A stretch of DNA of 64,000 bases from Longimicrobiales bacterium (GCA_951828585.1 OX639991.1:2884576-2948575), one strand, 5' to 3'; positions 49,770 through 60,023 are shown, counted from the first letter of the stretch. A program made the numbers and translations. The notes: generated from the letters alone by a model not told the origin.

Positions 49770-52700
49770 TCAAACCCCCCGCCCCCCCATCACCCGATGC
49801 TGCACCATCGCCAGCGCGGGCACGATCATCATCAACACTCCCGTCGCGAACAGGATCCCGAACCCCAGCGACGCCGCCATCGGGATCAGGAACTGCGCCT
49901 GGATGCTGGTCTCGAACACTAGCGGCGCGACGCCCAGGAAGGTCGTGATCGAGGTCAGGAAGATCGGCCGGAAGCGCGCCTTCGCCCCCTCGATGATCGC
50001 TTCCCGGCCGGGCATGCCCCGGCGCAGGCGCTCATCGATGAAGTCGATCATGACCAGCGAGTCGTTCACCACCACGCCGCTCAGCCCGATGACGCCGAAC
50101 AGTGACATGATCGCCATCTGGAGTCCCAGGATAGCGTGGCCTAGCACGGCCCCGATGATCCCGAACGGGATGGCCGCCATGATGATCAGCGGCTTGGTGT
50201 AGGAACCGAAGGGGATGGCCAGGAGCGCGTAGATCGCCAGCAGCGCGAGGGCGAAGCCGCTGCCGAGGGCGCCGAAGGACTCGACCTGTTCCTGTTGCTC
50301 CCCGCCGAAGGAATAGCTCAGCCCGGGGTTGCGGGCCGCGAGTCCGGGGAGCATCGAACTCTCAAGAAGGCCGGTCACCTCGTCGCCGGTTACGACGGCG
50401 GTGTTCACGTCGGCGGTGACGGTGAGGACCCGGTAGCCATCCTTGCGCTGAATGGTGGTGGGGGAGTTGCCGAAGCGCACTGACGCCACCCGGCCTAGCG
50501 GGACGTTGCCGCCGCCCGGCGAACGGACCTGGTAGCTCTCCACGTCGGCGATGGCGTTGCGCTCTTCCTCGGGCAGCCGGACGTAGACGCGTATCTCTTC
50601 GCGGCCGCGCTGTACGCGCAGGGCTTCGTTCCCGAAGAACGCGGAGCGGACTTGCCGGGCCAGGTTGTCGAGGGTTAGCCCCAAGGTCCGGGCCTCGGGA
50701 AGGAGATCGAGCTGGATCTCGCGGAGTCCCTGGTCCTGGTCGGCCTGGATGTCGAAGACGCCGGCGAATCCCTGGAGCCGGGCCATGAGGGAGTCGCCGA
50801 CCAGGGCCAGTCTTTCGGGTTCCGGGTGGGAGAGTTCGACGTGAACCGGCGCGCCGAAGGTGATGAGTTCCGCCGTGATGCCGAGCGACTTGGCTTCAGG
50901 CAGCGTACCCACCTCTGCGCGCCATTCCTGCTGGAAGTCGATTGCGGACACCGTCCGGTCCTCGGGGCTGACGAGCTTGAATTCCACGGCCGCGATACTC
51001 GCCTGGGGGCTGGCCGCACCGGTCGCCGCGCCGCCCGGTCCGGACTGCCTCGCCGGCCGGCCGATCGTGACGTTCACACCGGCAAGGAGCGACTCGACAT
51101 CCTCGCCCGCGCCGGAGGCGAGCCGTTCGAGCGCCCGGTATCCGGTCGTCTCCAGGGTCCGGGCCACGCTGGTGGTGCGCTCGGCCGGCGTGCCTTCGGG
51201 CATCTCCAGGCTGGCGATGACGAGGTCACCCTCCACTGACGGCATGAAGTCCACCTTGATGATCCCGGCCGGGATCATCGCGATGCAGACGATGATCATG
51301 CCGATTCCCGAGGCGATCACGACCCCGGGACGGCCCGTGGCGAACCGGAGACTCCGGTCGAGCGGCCCCGCAATGAAGCGCTTGAGCCCTGATTCCACGC
51401 GGGATTGAATGCGGCTGATGAGGTGCGGTTTGCGCTTGGGTGGGCGGCCTTCGCGCGCGGGAAGATGGGAGAGATGGTTCGGCAGGACGAGCAGGGACTC
51501 GAGCAGCGAGAAGAGCAGGACCGACATCACGATGATCGGGATCTCGCCGATGATCCGTCCGATCGAACTCGGGATGAAGAAGAGGGGACAGAATGCCACC
51601 ACCGTGGTCATGACCGCGAAGATTACGGGTCTGGCGATGCGGCGGGTGCCGCGGATTGAGGCAACAACCCCTTTTGCGCCCTCTTCCCGCTCGGCGTAGA
51701 TGTTCTCGCCCACCACGATCGCGTCGTCCACCACGATCCCGATGGCGAGGATGAAGGCAAACAGCGACATCAAGTTGATGGACACGCCCAGCACGGACAT
51801 CACCGCGAAGGTGCCCACGAACGAGACCGCGATTCCCACCGCGACCCAGAAGGCCAGCCGGATCTCCAGGAAGAGCGCCAGCGCGAGCAGCACCAGGGTC
51901 AGCCCCAGAAACCCGTTCTTGACCAGCAGTCCCAGACGCGACTGCAGGATGTCGGCGTCGTTGTTCCAGATCTCAAGCCCCACGCCCGCGGGGAGCGAAG
52001 GGACCACCTCCTCGTCGAGGTGACGCTCCACCGCGTCGACGATCTCCAGGACCTTCTCGTCGGCGGTTCGGAAGACCTCGACGTAGGCCGCGGGCTGACC
52101 CCTATAGCGCCCGATCAAATCCAGGTCGCGGAACCCGTCCCGAACCTCGGCGATGTCACCGAGTCTCACCACCGTCCCGTCCACGCGGCTCAGCACGATG
52201 ATCTCTTCGAAGTCCTGCTGCGTGTAGTTCTGCCCGGCCGTGCGGATCCGCACCTCCTCGTCGCGGGTGGCGATGCTTCCCGCGGACAGGTCCAGCGAAC
52301 CGCCCCGCACGGCGATCGCGATGTCCCCCAGGGTCAGGCCCAGCGCCCGCAACTGCCGCAGAGGCACCTCGATCGAGATCTCGTACTCGCGCACGCCCGT
52401 CGTCTCCACGTACGAGACCTCCGGCAACGCGGAGAGCGCATCCTCGGTGCGGTAGGCAAGTTCCTTCAGAGTGCGCTCCGACACGTCGCCGTAGAGGACG
52501 AGCCGGATCACGCTCTGCCGGTTGGTGACTTCGGAGACCTCGGGGCGCTCGGCCCCGGCGGGGAAGGTCTGGATCCTGTCGACCTGCGCCTTGATGTCAT
52601 CCAGGGCGCGGTTCAGGTCCTCGCCCATGTTGAGCTCCGCCACGACGGACCCACGGCCCTCCGCGACCGTCGACCGTATGTGCTTCAAACCCTCGACGCC

Positions 52701-52949
52701 CTCGATCTGCTCCTCGATCTTGAGGATGATCGACTCCTCGATCTCGTCCGGCGTGGCACCGGGATAGGCCACCGAAACCAGGACCCGGTCCATCGAGATC
52801 TCGGGAAACACCTCCTGCACCAGACCACGCAGCGCGAAGAGCCCCGCGAACAGGATGAACAACATGAGGAGGTTGGCCGCAACCCCGTTGCGGGCCATGT
52901 AGGAGACGGGGCCGCGCGACTCCCTTGCCGGCCTGCCCATGTCGTCCAT
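49770..52949 (-). CDS. RND-family efflux pump inner-membrane subunit (AcrB-like)
   Basis: 1059 residues, normal for AcrB/MexB-type pumps. The start codon at 52949 overlaps the adaptor stop by one base (TGATG). First helix: NGVAANLLMLFILFAGLFAL, then PEISMDRVLVSVAYPGATPD. The proton-relay helix 4 has the Asp pair in LAIGIVVDDAIVVGENIYAE. The second half repeats the topology (MMAAIPFGII-like KPLIIMAAIPFGIIGAVLGH, then SGVVVNDSLVMIDFIDERLR and RFRPIFLTSITTFLGVAPLV). It exports drugs, metabolites or lipids through the adaptor and outer membrane channel encoded just upstream. Substrate not predictable. Confidence 0.95.
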   Translation of the reverse strand: MDDMGRPARESRGPVSYMARNGVAANLLMLFILFAGLFALRGLVQEVFPEISMDRVLVSVAYPGATPDEIEESIILKIEEQIEGVEGLKHIRSTVAEGRGSVVAELNMGEDLNRALDDIKAQVDRIQTFPAGAERPEVSEVTNRQSVIRLVLYGDVSERTLKELAYRTEDALSALPEVSYVETTGVREYEISIEVPLRQLRALGLTLGDIAIAVRGGSLDLSAGSIATRDEEVRIRTAGQNYTQQDFEEIIVLSRVDGTVVRLGDIAEVRDGFRDLDLIGRYRGQPAAYVEVFRTADEKVLEIVDAVERHLDEEVVPSLPAGVGLEIWNNDADILQSRLGLLVKNGFLGLTLVLLALALFLEIRLAFWVAVGIAVSFVGTFAVMSVLGVSINLMSLFAFILAIGIVVDDAIVVGENIYAEREEGAKGVVASIRGTRRIARPVIFAVMTTVVAFCPLFFIPSSIGRIIGEIPIIVMSVLLFSLLESLLVLPNHLSHLPAREGRPPKRKPHLISRIQSRVESGLKRFIAGPLDRSLRFATGRPGVVIASGIGMIIVCIAMIPAGIIKVDFMPSVEGDLVIASLEMPEGTPAERTTSVARTLETTGYRALERLASGAGEDVESLLAGVNVTIGRPARQSGPGGAATGAASPQASIAAVEFKLVSPEDRTVSAIDFQQEWRAEVGTLPEAKSLGITAELITFGAPVHVELSHPEPERLALVGDSLMARLQGFAGVFDIQADQDQGLREIQLDLLPEARTLGLTLDNLARQVRSAFFGNEALRVQRGREEIRVYVRLPEEERNAIADVESYQVRSPGGGNVPLGRVASVRFGNSPTTIQRKDGYRVLTVTADVNTAVVTGDEVTGLLESSMLPGLAARNPGLSYSFGGEQQEQVESFGALGSGFALALLAIYALLAIPFGSYTKPLIIMAAIPFGIIGAVLGHAILGLQMAIMSLFGVIGLSGVVVNDSLVMIDFIDERLRRGMPGREAIIEGAKARFRPIFLTSITTFLGVAPLVFETSIQAQFLIPMAASLGFGILFATGVLMMIVPALAMVQHRVMGGRGV

Positions 52950-54124
52950 CAGCCGCCGCTGTCGCCGGTGCGCACGACCATCCCTTCGGTGGCGATCTGG
53001 ATTCCGGTCAGCACGACCGCCTGTCCGGCCTCGAGGTCGCCCGTCACGTAGACCATCTCGTCGGAACGCTGCAGGACCTCTACGGGGACGATGGTCACAA
53101 GGTTGTTGCCGCGCAGGGCCCACAGCTCGTTGCCGGTTCTGAGTGCGGCCCGGGGCACGGTGAAGTAGCGCTCCGGCGCGACGCCGTCGATCCGGACCTC
53201 GACGAACTGGCCGACGAGGAGGGGTGGGCCCTCTCCGGAGAAGGGCCTCGGAACCCGCACGACCACGTCGATGGTGCGCGTCTGCTCGTCCAGCGCGGCC
53301 TCGGCGCGGTCGACGTATCCCTCCCGCTCGTGGTTCCGCTCGCCGTATTCGGCGCTCACGGCGGCACGAACCCGTCGGTTGCCGTCGCCCGCGCGCAACC
53401 CCCAGAGGTCGGGGATCAGCACAGCTTCGGCGTCGGAGAGGGGGACGACGACCTCTACCGCGTCGGACGCGTAGAGGCGCCCCACCCCCTGTCCCGCCGC
53501 CACGAACTGGCCCAAATCGACCGACTCATTGCGCACGATGCCGGTGAAGGGCGCCTGCACCTCGGTGCGCGCCAGCGCCAGCTCGGCGTCGGCGAGAGCC
53601 GCGCTGTCACGGGCGAGCGCGGCACGGGCCGCGGCGAGCTGGGGTTCCCGCAGGGCCAGTGGATTCGCTGCCCCCGAAGCCGCGTTCGGCTCCCGCTTCC
53701 GGAACAGCTCGTACTCTTCGCGGGCAATGCGCGCGTCCTCCTCGGCCTGCAATAGAGCGACCTGCTGCGCGGCCACGTTGGCCAGCGCCTGCTGCACCCG
53801 GTTCCGGTAGTCGGCGTCGTCGATGCGGAACAGGGTCTGCCCCTCGCTCACCCGTCCCCCGCCCTGGAAGGACGGGCTGACCCAGGCGACCTTCCCGTTG
53901 ATCTGCGCAGATACATCGATCTCGGCCCGGGGACGTACCGTGCCGGCGCCGTACACCGGGATCGCCCCCTCGCCGGGGACGGCGGAGGCGGTGGTCACGA
54001 ACGGCACCCGGGAGGGCGGCTCGCGCAGCGGCGGCTCGGGCCTCAGTTGCACCATGATCACGGCAATCACAACGGACCCGAGGAGGATTCCCGTGGACAG
54101 CAGGAAACTCTTGCGGCGACTCAT
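52949..54124 (-). CDS. RND efflux periplasmic adaptor subunit (membrane fusion protein)
   Basis: 391 residues. A single N-terminal anchor helix (LLSTGILLGSVVIAVIMVQL) is followed by the lipoyl-like part GAGTVRPRAEIDVSAQINGK and FQGGGRVSEGQTLFRIDDAD, a long alpha-hairpin (NVAAQQVALLQAEEDARIAR, AARAALARDSAALADAELAL), the return strand VQAPFTGIVRNESVDLGQFV, and beta-barrel and membrane-proximal domains (LLVGQFVEVRIDGVAPERYF). It links the pump to the outer membrane channel. Second gene of the operon, starting directly before the stop of the channel gene (no gap). Confidence 0.94.
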   Translation of the reverse strand: MSRRKSFLLSTGILLGSVVIAVIMVQLRPEPPLREPPSRVPFVTTASAVPGEGAIPVYGAGTVRPRAEIDVSAQINGKVAWVSPSFQGGGRVSEGQTLFRIDDADYRNRVQQALANVAAQQVALLQAEEDARIAREEYELFRKREPNAASGAANPLALREPQLAAARAALARDSAALADAELALARTEVQAPFTGIVRNESVDLGQFVAAGQGVGRLYASDAVEVVVPLSDAEAVLIPDLWGLRAGDGNRRVRAAVSAEYGERNHEREGYVDRAEAALDEQTRTIDVVVRVPRPFSGEGPPLLVGQFVEVRIDGVAPERYFTVPRAALRTGNELWALRGNNLVTIVPVEVLQRSDEMVYVTGDLEAGQAVVLTGIQIATEGMVVRTGDSGG

Positions 54125-55666
54125 CTACTTGCTCCCTTGGGATTTGGTCTTGGAAGGATCTTCTAGACGGCTCGAATCCTCGGCGGGGACCATCCGGGGC
54201 CCTGCGAGCGACTCCGGCTCGGCCGTCCAGTCCCCTCCCAAGGCGCGGTGGACCGCGAGGCGGGCCAATGCCAGGTCGCGGGTTGCGGTCGCCAGCGTCG
54301 ATTCCACGTTCAGCAGGTTGCGCAGCGCGTCGAGGTAGTCGGTGTACCCTCCGATTCCGGACTCGTAGCGTTCCGACTGTAGCGCGACCGAAGCCTGAGC
54401 CTCTTCCCGCTGGGAGGTCAGGAAGGTGTGGCGCCGGCCCTCGTTGGCAAGCGCGGTCAGCGCGGCCTCGACCTCATAGACCGCCGTCACCACGGCGCGG
54501 CCGTACGTCGCCGCGAGCTGGTCGAACTGGGCGTGCGCGAGCGCGACGTTGCTGCGCAGACGCCCACCCTGGAAGATGGGCGCGGTCAGGTTGCCCAGCA
54601 GGTTGCGGAACCACTGGTCCACCCTGAAGAGTCCGTCGGCCTTGGAGGACTGCACTCCGATCGTGCCGGAGATCGACAGCGAAGGCAGCAACTCCGCGCG
54701 GCGGGCACCGATGGTGTAACGTGCCGCGTCCAGACGCAGGCCGGCGGCGCGCACGTCGGGCCGCTGGAAGAGCAGGTCGGCCGGCACGCCCGCGGCGACC
54801 GGATCGGCCAGCGAGGCCGGAGCGAGCGATTCCGGCACGATCGCATCCAGCTTGGACCGGTAGCCGCCCAACAGCACCGCGAGACGGCCTTCGGCGTCGT
54901 TCAGCCCCGTCTCGAGCTGGGGCAGGCCGGCCTGGGTGTTGCGGAGGTCCTGGCGCACTTGGTACAGCTCGAGCGAGGTGACCAGCCCGCGTTCGTAGCG
55001 GGTCTCGGTCAGCTCCTCACGCTCTTCCAGGACCTCGACGAGATTGCGGGAAAGCGCTGTTTGGCGCCGCAACGCGACGATCTCGAAGTACGTGGTGATC
55101 GTCGTGGCCAGCACCCCGATGCGCGCGGCGTGATAGTCCGCCTCGGTTGCCAGGTACTGGGCTCCGGCGGCGCGAGCGTCGTTGCGCGCGCGTCCCCAGA
55201 AGTCCAGTTCGTAGGCGAAGTCCGCGCCCAGCGAATAGGTGGTGAATTCGAGGCGGTCGGGAAACTCGATACCGCCCGGAATGTCTCCCCCGTCACCGCC
55301 GGCCAGCTTGCGGAACTGTTCGCCGAACCCCGCGTTGGCAGGCGTGTTCTGGTCCGTTACCGAGGCGCTGACCTGGACGGAGGGGAAGAGGCCGGCCCGG
55401 GCTATGCCCGCCTGGGCGCGTGCCTGCCGCACCCGCGCCACGGCCTCGGCAAGGTCGAAGTTGGCGGTGAGCACGGAGTCGACGACGGTGTTCAGAACCT
55501 GGTCGTGGAAGGCCGCCCACCACTCGCGTGCCTGGTAGTCGCCGGGCAGGGCGCCGCCCGCGAAGCTGGCCGAAGCATCGGCGACCGGTTCCGGAATGGA
55601 GGGCGGGGGTGCGAAGGAGCATGCGGCGGGATGAAGGAGGGCGGCGATCGTGAGAAGCCCGCGCAC
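54125..55666 (-). CDS. Outer membrane efflux lipoprotein, NodT/OprM type
   Basis: 513 residues if started at GTG 55666, which gives a compact lipoprotein signal (RGLLTIAALLHPAACSF). An in-frame ATG at 55792 behind a G-rich stretch would add 42 basic residues. The TolC-like repeats are clear: WWAAFHDQVLNTVVDSVLTA and NFDLAEAVARVRQARAQAGI at the start of the first repeat, DFWGRARNDARAAGAQYLAT, RPDVRAAGLRLDAARYTIGA starting the second, and ESGIGGYTDYLDALRNLLNV near the end. It forms the trimeric exit duct of the pump. First gene of the operon. Confidence 0.92.
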   Translation of the reverse strand: MRGLLTIAALLHPAACSFAPPPSIPEPVADASASFAGGALPGDYQAREWWAAFHDQVLNTVVDSVLTANFDLAEAVARVRQARAQAGIARAGLFPSVQVSASVTDQNTPANAGFGEQFRKLAGGDGGDIPGGIEFPDRLEFTTYSLGADFAYELDFWGRARNDARAAGAQYLATEADYHAARIGVLATTITTYFEIVALRRQTALSRNLVEVLEEREELTETRYERGLVTSLELYQVRQDLRNTQAGLPQLETGLNDAEGRLAVLLGGYRSKLDAIVPESLAPASLADPVAAGVPADLLFQRPDVRAAGLRLDAARYTIGARRAELLPSLSISGTIGVQSSKADGLFRVDQWFRNLLGNLTAPIFQGGRLRSNVALAHAQFDQLAATYGRAVVTAVYEVEAALTALANEGRRHTFLTSQREEAQASVALQSERYESGIGGYTDYLDALRNLLNVESTLATATRDLALARLAVHRALGGDWTAEPESLAGPRMVPAEDSSRLEDPSKTKSQGSK

Positions 55667-55971
55667 TGCCGGGTTGAGTCCGGAAACCCGCCCTCCCAGG
55701 TCGGCGGCTCTCCGATATCGGTCCTCGCGGGAATTCGTCCACGGGCCGCCAGCCGCGGGTCTGCACCGCCGTCGGCGGATGGCCGTCCGCATCCCCCCGC
55801 CAGCGGCCAGGGTCCGTCTCGCTATCATAAGCCTTCTCGCATTGGTGGCTTGTGTGGATTCTTCCGGGTGGCGTCCGCCCCGCAACGGCCGGAACCGCCG
55901 CGCACTGGCAGAACATTCCTTCGCCAACGATTGCCGCGCAAGTGAACTCCGTGGCGATTCAGGGCGGTCGA
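55667..55971 (-). other. Intergenic region upstream of the efflux operon
   Basis: 305 bases between the aminotransferase stop and the channel start. It contains a -10-like TATGAT at 55829-55824 on the minus strand without a convincing -35, and the alternative channel start at 55792. I see no gene, repeat or strong hairpin. Confidence 0.5.
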
Positions 55972-57114
55972 TCAGCCGTCGGGTTGGACTGCTATCCTGT
56001 CGAGCGCCCCCTCGAGACTGCGCACGGTGCGGTCCACATTCTCCAGCTTGTCGAGCCCGAAGAGCCCGATCCTGAACGTGCGGAACCCTTTCGGCTCGCC
56101 GCACATGAGCGGTACCCCGGCGGCCGTCTGCAGGCCGGCGGCGGCGAAGAGGGTGCCGTTCTGAAGCGCCCGTTCGTCGGTATGGCTGACCACCACGCCG
56201 GGCGCCTCGAATCCGGCAGCGGCAACGCTCGGAAACCCCCGCCCGGCCAGCAGTGCCCGCACGCGGCGCCCCAGCTCCCACTGCCTCCGCCCCGCTTCCG
56301 CGAACCCGAATGCCTCGGTCTCCACCACCGCCTCGGCCGACATGCGGAGCGCGTCGGTTGGCATGGTCGTGTGGTAGGTGTGACCGCCCGCCTCGTAGCT
56401 CCCCATGACCTCCAGCCAGCGGAGCAGGTCGCAGCTGAAGCTGGTGTTCGCGCTCGCGTCCATGCGGTCGAGCGCCTCGGGTCCCAGCATCACGAAACCC
56501 GCGCACGGCGATCCGCTCCACCCCTTCTGCGGTGCGCTGATCAGCACATCCACTCCGCACCGCCCCATGTCCACCCAGATCGCCCCGGAAGCCACGCAGT
56601 CCAGGACGAAGAGCGCGCCCGCATCGCGCGCGGCCGCCGCCACGGCGCCAAGGTAGTCATCGGGCAGGACAATGCCGGACGAGGTCTCGACGTGGGGGGC
56701 GAAGACGACATCGGGGCGCTCGGCGCGGATTGCCGCCGCGACCTCGTCGACGGGGGGCGGGGCGAAGGGCGACTGCGGCCCGTCGCCCACGGGGCGGGCC
56801 CTGATCACCGTCGATTCGGAGGGAATCCGGCCGGCGTCGAAGATCTGGGTCCAGCGGTAGCTGAAGAATCCGTTGCGGATGACCAGGCAGCGCTTGCCCG
56901 TGCCGAACTGCCGCGCAACCGCCTCCATGGCGTAGGTGCCGCCCCCCGGCACCACGGCCACTCCTGCCGCCCCGTAGGTCCGTTTGAGCGTCTTGGACAG
57001 GTACTTCATGACGTCGCGGAAGCGCCGCGACATGTGGTTCAATGACCGGTCGCTGAAGACGACCGAGTATTCAAGAAGTCCGTCGGGATCGATGTCGGGA
57101 AGCAACCCGGGCAC
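55972..57114 (-). CDS. Class V aminotransferase, alanine/serine-glyoxylate type
   Basis: 380 residues, PLP-dependent. GTG 57114 is chosen because AAGGAGGAG lies five bases upstream. Family marks: DRSLNHMSRRFRDVMKYLSK, VVPGGGTYAMEAVARQFGTG for the cofactor phosphate, APHVETSSGIVLPDDYLGAV, LFVLDCVASGAIWVDMGRCG with the PLP-stacking Asp, and the Schiff-base Lys in VLISAPQKGWSGSPCAGFVM. Candidate reactions are alanine-glyoxylate or serine-pyruvate transamination. The pairing of GDGPQ and HTYHTTMPTDAL loops is typical of this branch. It runs in the same direction as the efflux operon but is separated from it by 305 bases. Confidence 0.88.
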   Translation of the reverse strand: MPGLLPDIDPDGLLEYSVVFSDRSLNHMSRRFRDVMKYLSKTLKRTYGAAGVAVVPGGGTYAMEAVARQFGTGKRCLVIRNGFFSYRWTQIFDAGRIPSESTVIRARPVGDGPQSPFAPPPVDEVAAAIRAERPDVVFAPHVETSSGIVLPDDYLGAVAAAARDAGALFVLDCVASGAIWVDMGRCGVDVLISAPQKGWSGSPCAGFVMLGPEALDRMDASANTSFSCDLLRWLEVMGSYEAGGHTYHTTMPTDALRMSAEAVVETEAFGFAEAGRRQWELGRRVRALLAGRGFPSVAAAGFEAPGVVVSHTDERALQNGTLFAAAGLQTAAGVPLMCGEPKGFRTFRIGLFGLDKLENVDRTVRSLEGALDRIAVQPDG

Positions 57115-57282
57115 TGTCTCCTCCTTTGGATGGCTGGGAGCCTGGGGGCAACTGGCCGCCAGGCTCGATTGCACCGGGGGTTCCTACCGCCGGTTCCCCG
57201 GGACGTGATAGGTTAGCCAGTCGGCCCGGCCATGAGAATACACCACCCGGCGGGCGAAGTCCTCCCACTGTCGAGGAAGAGA

Positions 57283-58053
57283 ATGAGAACCACCGCCCTC
57301 CGTCGCTGCGCCCTTGCCGCCTGCGCCGCCACCCTCTGGGGCTGCGAGCGCCCCGTGGCCCAACTGGGCTACGAGCTGCAGCGCCAGCTCCCCCACGACC
57401 CCGAGGCCTACACCCAGGGCCTCCTCGTTCACAACGGGGTCTTCTACGAGAGCACCGGACAGTACGGCAAGTCCGATGTGCGTCAGGTCGACATCACCAC
57501 CGGCCAGGTGCTCCGCATCCATACTCTCGCCGACGAGCACTTCGGCGAAGGCCTTGCGCTGGTCGGCGACAGGCTGGTGCAGCTGACCTGGAAGGCGGGA
57601 CTGGCCTTCGTCTACGACGCCGCCACCCTCGCTCCGCTGGACACGCTGGAGTACGAGGGGGAGGGATGGGGGCTCTGCCACGACGGCCAGTCACTCTTCA
57701 TGTCCGACGGGAGCGGCACCCTGCAGCGCCGCAGTCCGGAGACTTTCGACCTCATCGAGGAGATCCGTGTCACCCGCGACGGCTTCTCGACGCGCAACCT
57801 GAACGAACTCGAATGCGTGGGAGACCACATCTACGCGAACGTCTATCTCGAGAACGAAATCGTGCGCATCGACAAGGTGTCAGGGGAGATAAACGGTGTA
57901 CTGGACGCCTTTTCCCTGTCCGTGTACGGCGGCCGCCCGGCCGATGCGGGAGCCGTGTTCAACGGCATCGCCTACGACCCGGAGGCGGGCACCTTCTACG
58001 TCACCGGGAAGCTCTGGTCGAGCATGTTCGCGATCGCGATCGCCGAGGAGTAA
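57283..58053 (+). CDS. Glutaminyl-peptide cyclotransferase, plant/bacterial propeller type
   Basis: 256 residues from ATG 57283 (GAGGAAGAGA upstream), with a lipoprotein-like signal (RRCALAACAATLWGCERP). A five-bladed propeller of the papaya-type glutamine cyclotransferase family: DPEAYTQGLLVHNGVFYEST and GQYGKSDVRQVD at the start, HFGEGLALVGDRLVQLTWKA, EGEGWGLCHDGQSLFMSDGS, LNELECVGDHIYANVYLENE and VFNGIAYDPEAGTFYVTGKL. It converts N-terminal Gln of exported proteins to pyroglutamate, protecting them from aminopeptidases. Two secreted metalloproteases follow, which may be its substrates or simply neighbours. Confidence 0.9.
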   Translation: MRTTALRRCALAACAATLWGCERPVAQLGYELQRQLPHDPEAYTQGLLVHNGVFYESTGQYGKSDVRQVDITTGQVLRIHTLADEHFGEGLALVGDRLVQLTWKAGLAFVYDAATLAPLDTLEYEGEGWGLCHDGQSLFMSDGSGTLQRRSPETFDLIEEIRVTRDGFSTRNLNELECVGDHIYANVYLENEIVRIDKVSGEINGVLDAFSLSVYGGRPADAGAVFNGIAYDPEAGTFYVTGKLWSSMFAIAIAEE

Positions 58054-58211
58054 CCGTTCGACCTCCCCTTGGTAAGGGTTTCTGGACCGCTTGGCGGGGC
58101 TGTAGCTTCGGCACTCGCCCTTGAAATGCGCCGTATGACGCCACATCATGGTGGACAGGGATTCGTTGTGAGCAGTCACAGGTTGGTCGGAACTGACAAA
58201 AGGAGGATGAG

Positions 58212-60023
58212 ATGACGACGATCGTGAGGAAGGGACTACCGTTGGCGGGCACGGTGCTGGTTCTTGCCTGTGCCGACCTGGTCATGGAGGCGGACCGGAT
58301 ACCCACCTCGATGGAGATCTCCAACCACAGTATCCTCATTCTGGAGAGCGAGACGGCGCAGTTCGAAGTCGTCGTGCGTGACCAGAACGACGAGGTTATG
58401 CCGTTGCCTTCATGGGCCCCTCCCACCTGGGAACTGATCGACGACCCTTCCATCGCGGACATTTCGCCGAATGGAACCGTCACACCCAAGAAGGGCGGAG
58501 AGAGCCGTCTCACGGCGGAGTTGGCCGGGTTGGGCGCCGCCGCGCGGATTCGCATCAATCCCGACGAGGTGGTCCTCACGGCTCCGCTGATCTACGTGAC
58601 CCAGGGCGCCCAGACCCGTGAGGGTGACGTCGCGCTCATCGCGGGGCGTCGTGCGCTGGTTCGCGTCTTCATGGTCGGTGACGAAACCAGCTTCTACGGG
58701 CCCAGCGTTCGGATCAGAGTGCTGCATGAGGATCAGGAGATCTTCCAACAGGTCTTTCCGGGGATGCGCGACCGGACTCCCAACGAGGTCATCGAGGGTG
58801 AGTTGGACGGGTCGGTCAACGGTGTGATTCCGGCCGCGGCGATTCGGCCGGGGGCTCGCATGGTTGTCGAACTCGACCCCGAGGGCGTGGTGCCGCTGGC
58901 GGCGGGCTCCCAGACACGCTATCCGACGAGTGGCTCGATGGAACTCCCCACCAGGGAACCGCAGATGTTCCGCCACATCATCGTTCCGTCCATCAACACG
59001 GCGTCGAGCAACGAGTCGATTGTCAGCTGGGCCAATTCACTGCACCTCGACCACCCTTATATGAATCTGATCCGGTCCCTGCTGCCGGTCGGTGAGATGG
59101 AATTGGAGATCCACGAGCCTTACCGTACGCTCCTCAACACCTTCAGCGATTGGATCTCCTGGCTGAATGACATGGTCACCCTGCAGCGGCGAGAGGGGCG
59201 GCGCGGCTACTACTATGGGGCTGCGGCGCAGCCGGCCGGGGGTCTGTTGGGGGTTGCGTACCTCGGTGTTCCAGCGAGTGTGGGGGTGAGTCGGGCCGAC
59301 ATCCACACACATGAAGTGGGCCACAGCATGAGCCTGCGACACGCACCCTGCGGTAACCCTGGCGGGCCCGATCCCGAATACCCCCACCAAGGTGGAGACA
59401 TCGGAGTTTGGGGATATGACTTCTTCCAGGAGCGCCTGAAGTCTCCCCGCGACTTCAAGGATGTCATGACCTACTGTGATCCCGTCTGGATCAGCGACTA
59501 CCACTTCACCAAGGCCACCCTTTTCCGCCTCAGCGGGGATGCCGGTGTCGTTCTCGACGCCGAACCGCCATCGGCCGACGACCCGGCGGGCGAGATGCTG
59601 GTGGTGCGGGGACTGATTCTGAATGGAGAGGTGACGCTCGAACCCGCGTTTGTCGTGACGGGGCCGCCTTGGCTTCCCGAAGCCGACGGTCCATACCGGG
59701 TGGATGGGATCGGCGAGAATGGACAGACCGAGTTCTCGCTCTCGTTCTCGGCGACCCCGATGGAATACGGCGGAGGGGGCTTCGTGTTCCTGGTACCGTA
59801 CAAGCCTGAATGGGCCGAGACGCTGGACCGGATGGTTCTGACCGGTCCCGAGGGAACGGACACGGTGACCCGCACGGGTTCGCCCCCGATGGCCGTGGTC
59901 ACGAATCCGGCCACCGGAAACATCCAGGCCATCTTCAGGGACTGGGACGGGGGACCGTTGCCTGGCGAGGGTGTCTCCAGGATCACGATTACTCGCGGGG
60001 TTCCGACGGGCGAAGGAAGGTAG
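58212..60023 (+). CDS. Metzincin-type zinc metalloprotease lipoprotein (copy 1)
   Basis: 603 residues, preceded by a strong AGGAGG site. A short lipoprotein signal has its lipid Cys at residue 20 (LAGTVLVLACADLVME). An Ig-like domain (residues of about 30-118: TAQFEVVVRDQNDEVMPLPS, SPNGTVTPKKGG) is followed by a beta-rich part. The catalytic motif HEVGHSMSLRH at 367-377 fits the metzincin HExxHxxxxxH rule, with VMTYCDP as a possible Met-turn, recalling M66/StcE-type peptidases that cut glycoproteins. A last beta-domain ends DWDGGPLPGEGVSRITITRG. It is a tandem paralogue of the gene at 60158. Confidence 0.82.
   Translation: MTTIVRKGLPLAGTVLVLACADLVMEADRIPTSMEISNHSILILESETAQFEVVVRDQNDEVMPLPSWAPPTWELIDDPSIADISPNGTVTPKKGGESRLTAELAGLGAAARIRINPDEVVLTAPLIYVTQGAQTREGDVALIAGRRALVRVFMVGDETSFYGPSVRIRVLHEDQEIFQQVFPGMRDRTPNEVIEGELDGSVNGVIPAAAIRPGARMVVELDPEGVVPLAAGSQTRYPTSGSMELPTREPQMFRHIIVPSINTASSNESIVSWANSLHLDHPYMNLIRSLLPVGEMELEIHEPYRTLLNTFSDWISWLNDMVTLQRREGRRGYYYGAAAQPAGGLLGVAYLGVPASVGVSRADIHTHEVGHSMSLRHAPCGNPGGPDPEYPHQGGDIGVWGYDFFQERLKSPRDFKDVMTYCDPVWISDYHFTKATLFRLSGDAGVVLDAEPPSADDPAGEMLVVRGLILNGEVTLEPAFVVTGPPWLPEADGPYRVDGIGENGQTEFSLSFSATPMEYGGGGFVFLVPYKPEWAETLDRMVLTGPEGTDTVTRTGSPPMAVVTNPATGNIQAIFRDWDGGPLPGEGVSRITITRGVPTGEGR

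Noticed and set aside
58109-58138. Promoter-like TTGAAA and CATCAT before the first metzincin-type gene
   Set aside because: The -10 candidate is weak and no second feature supports it.
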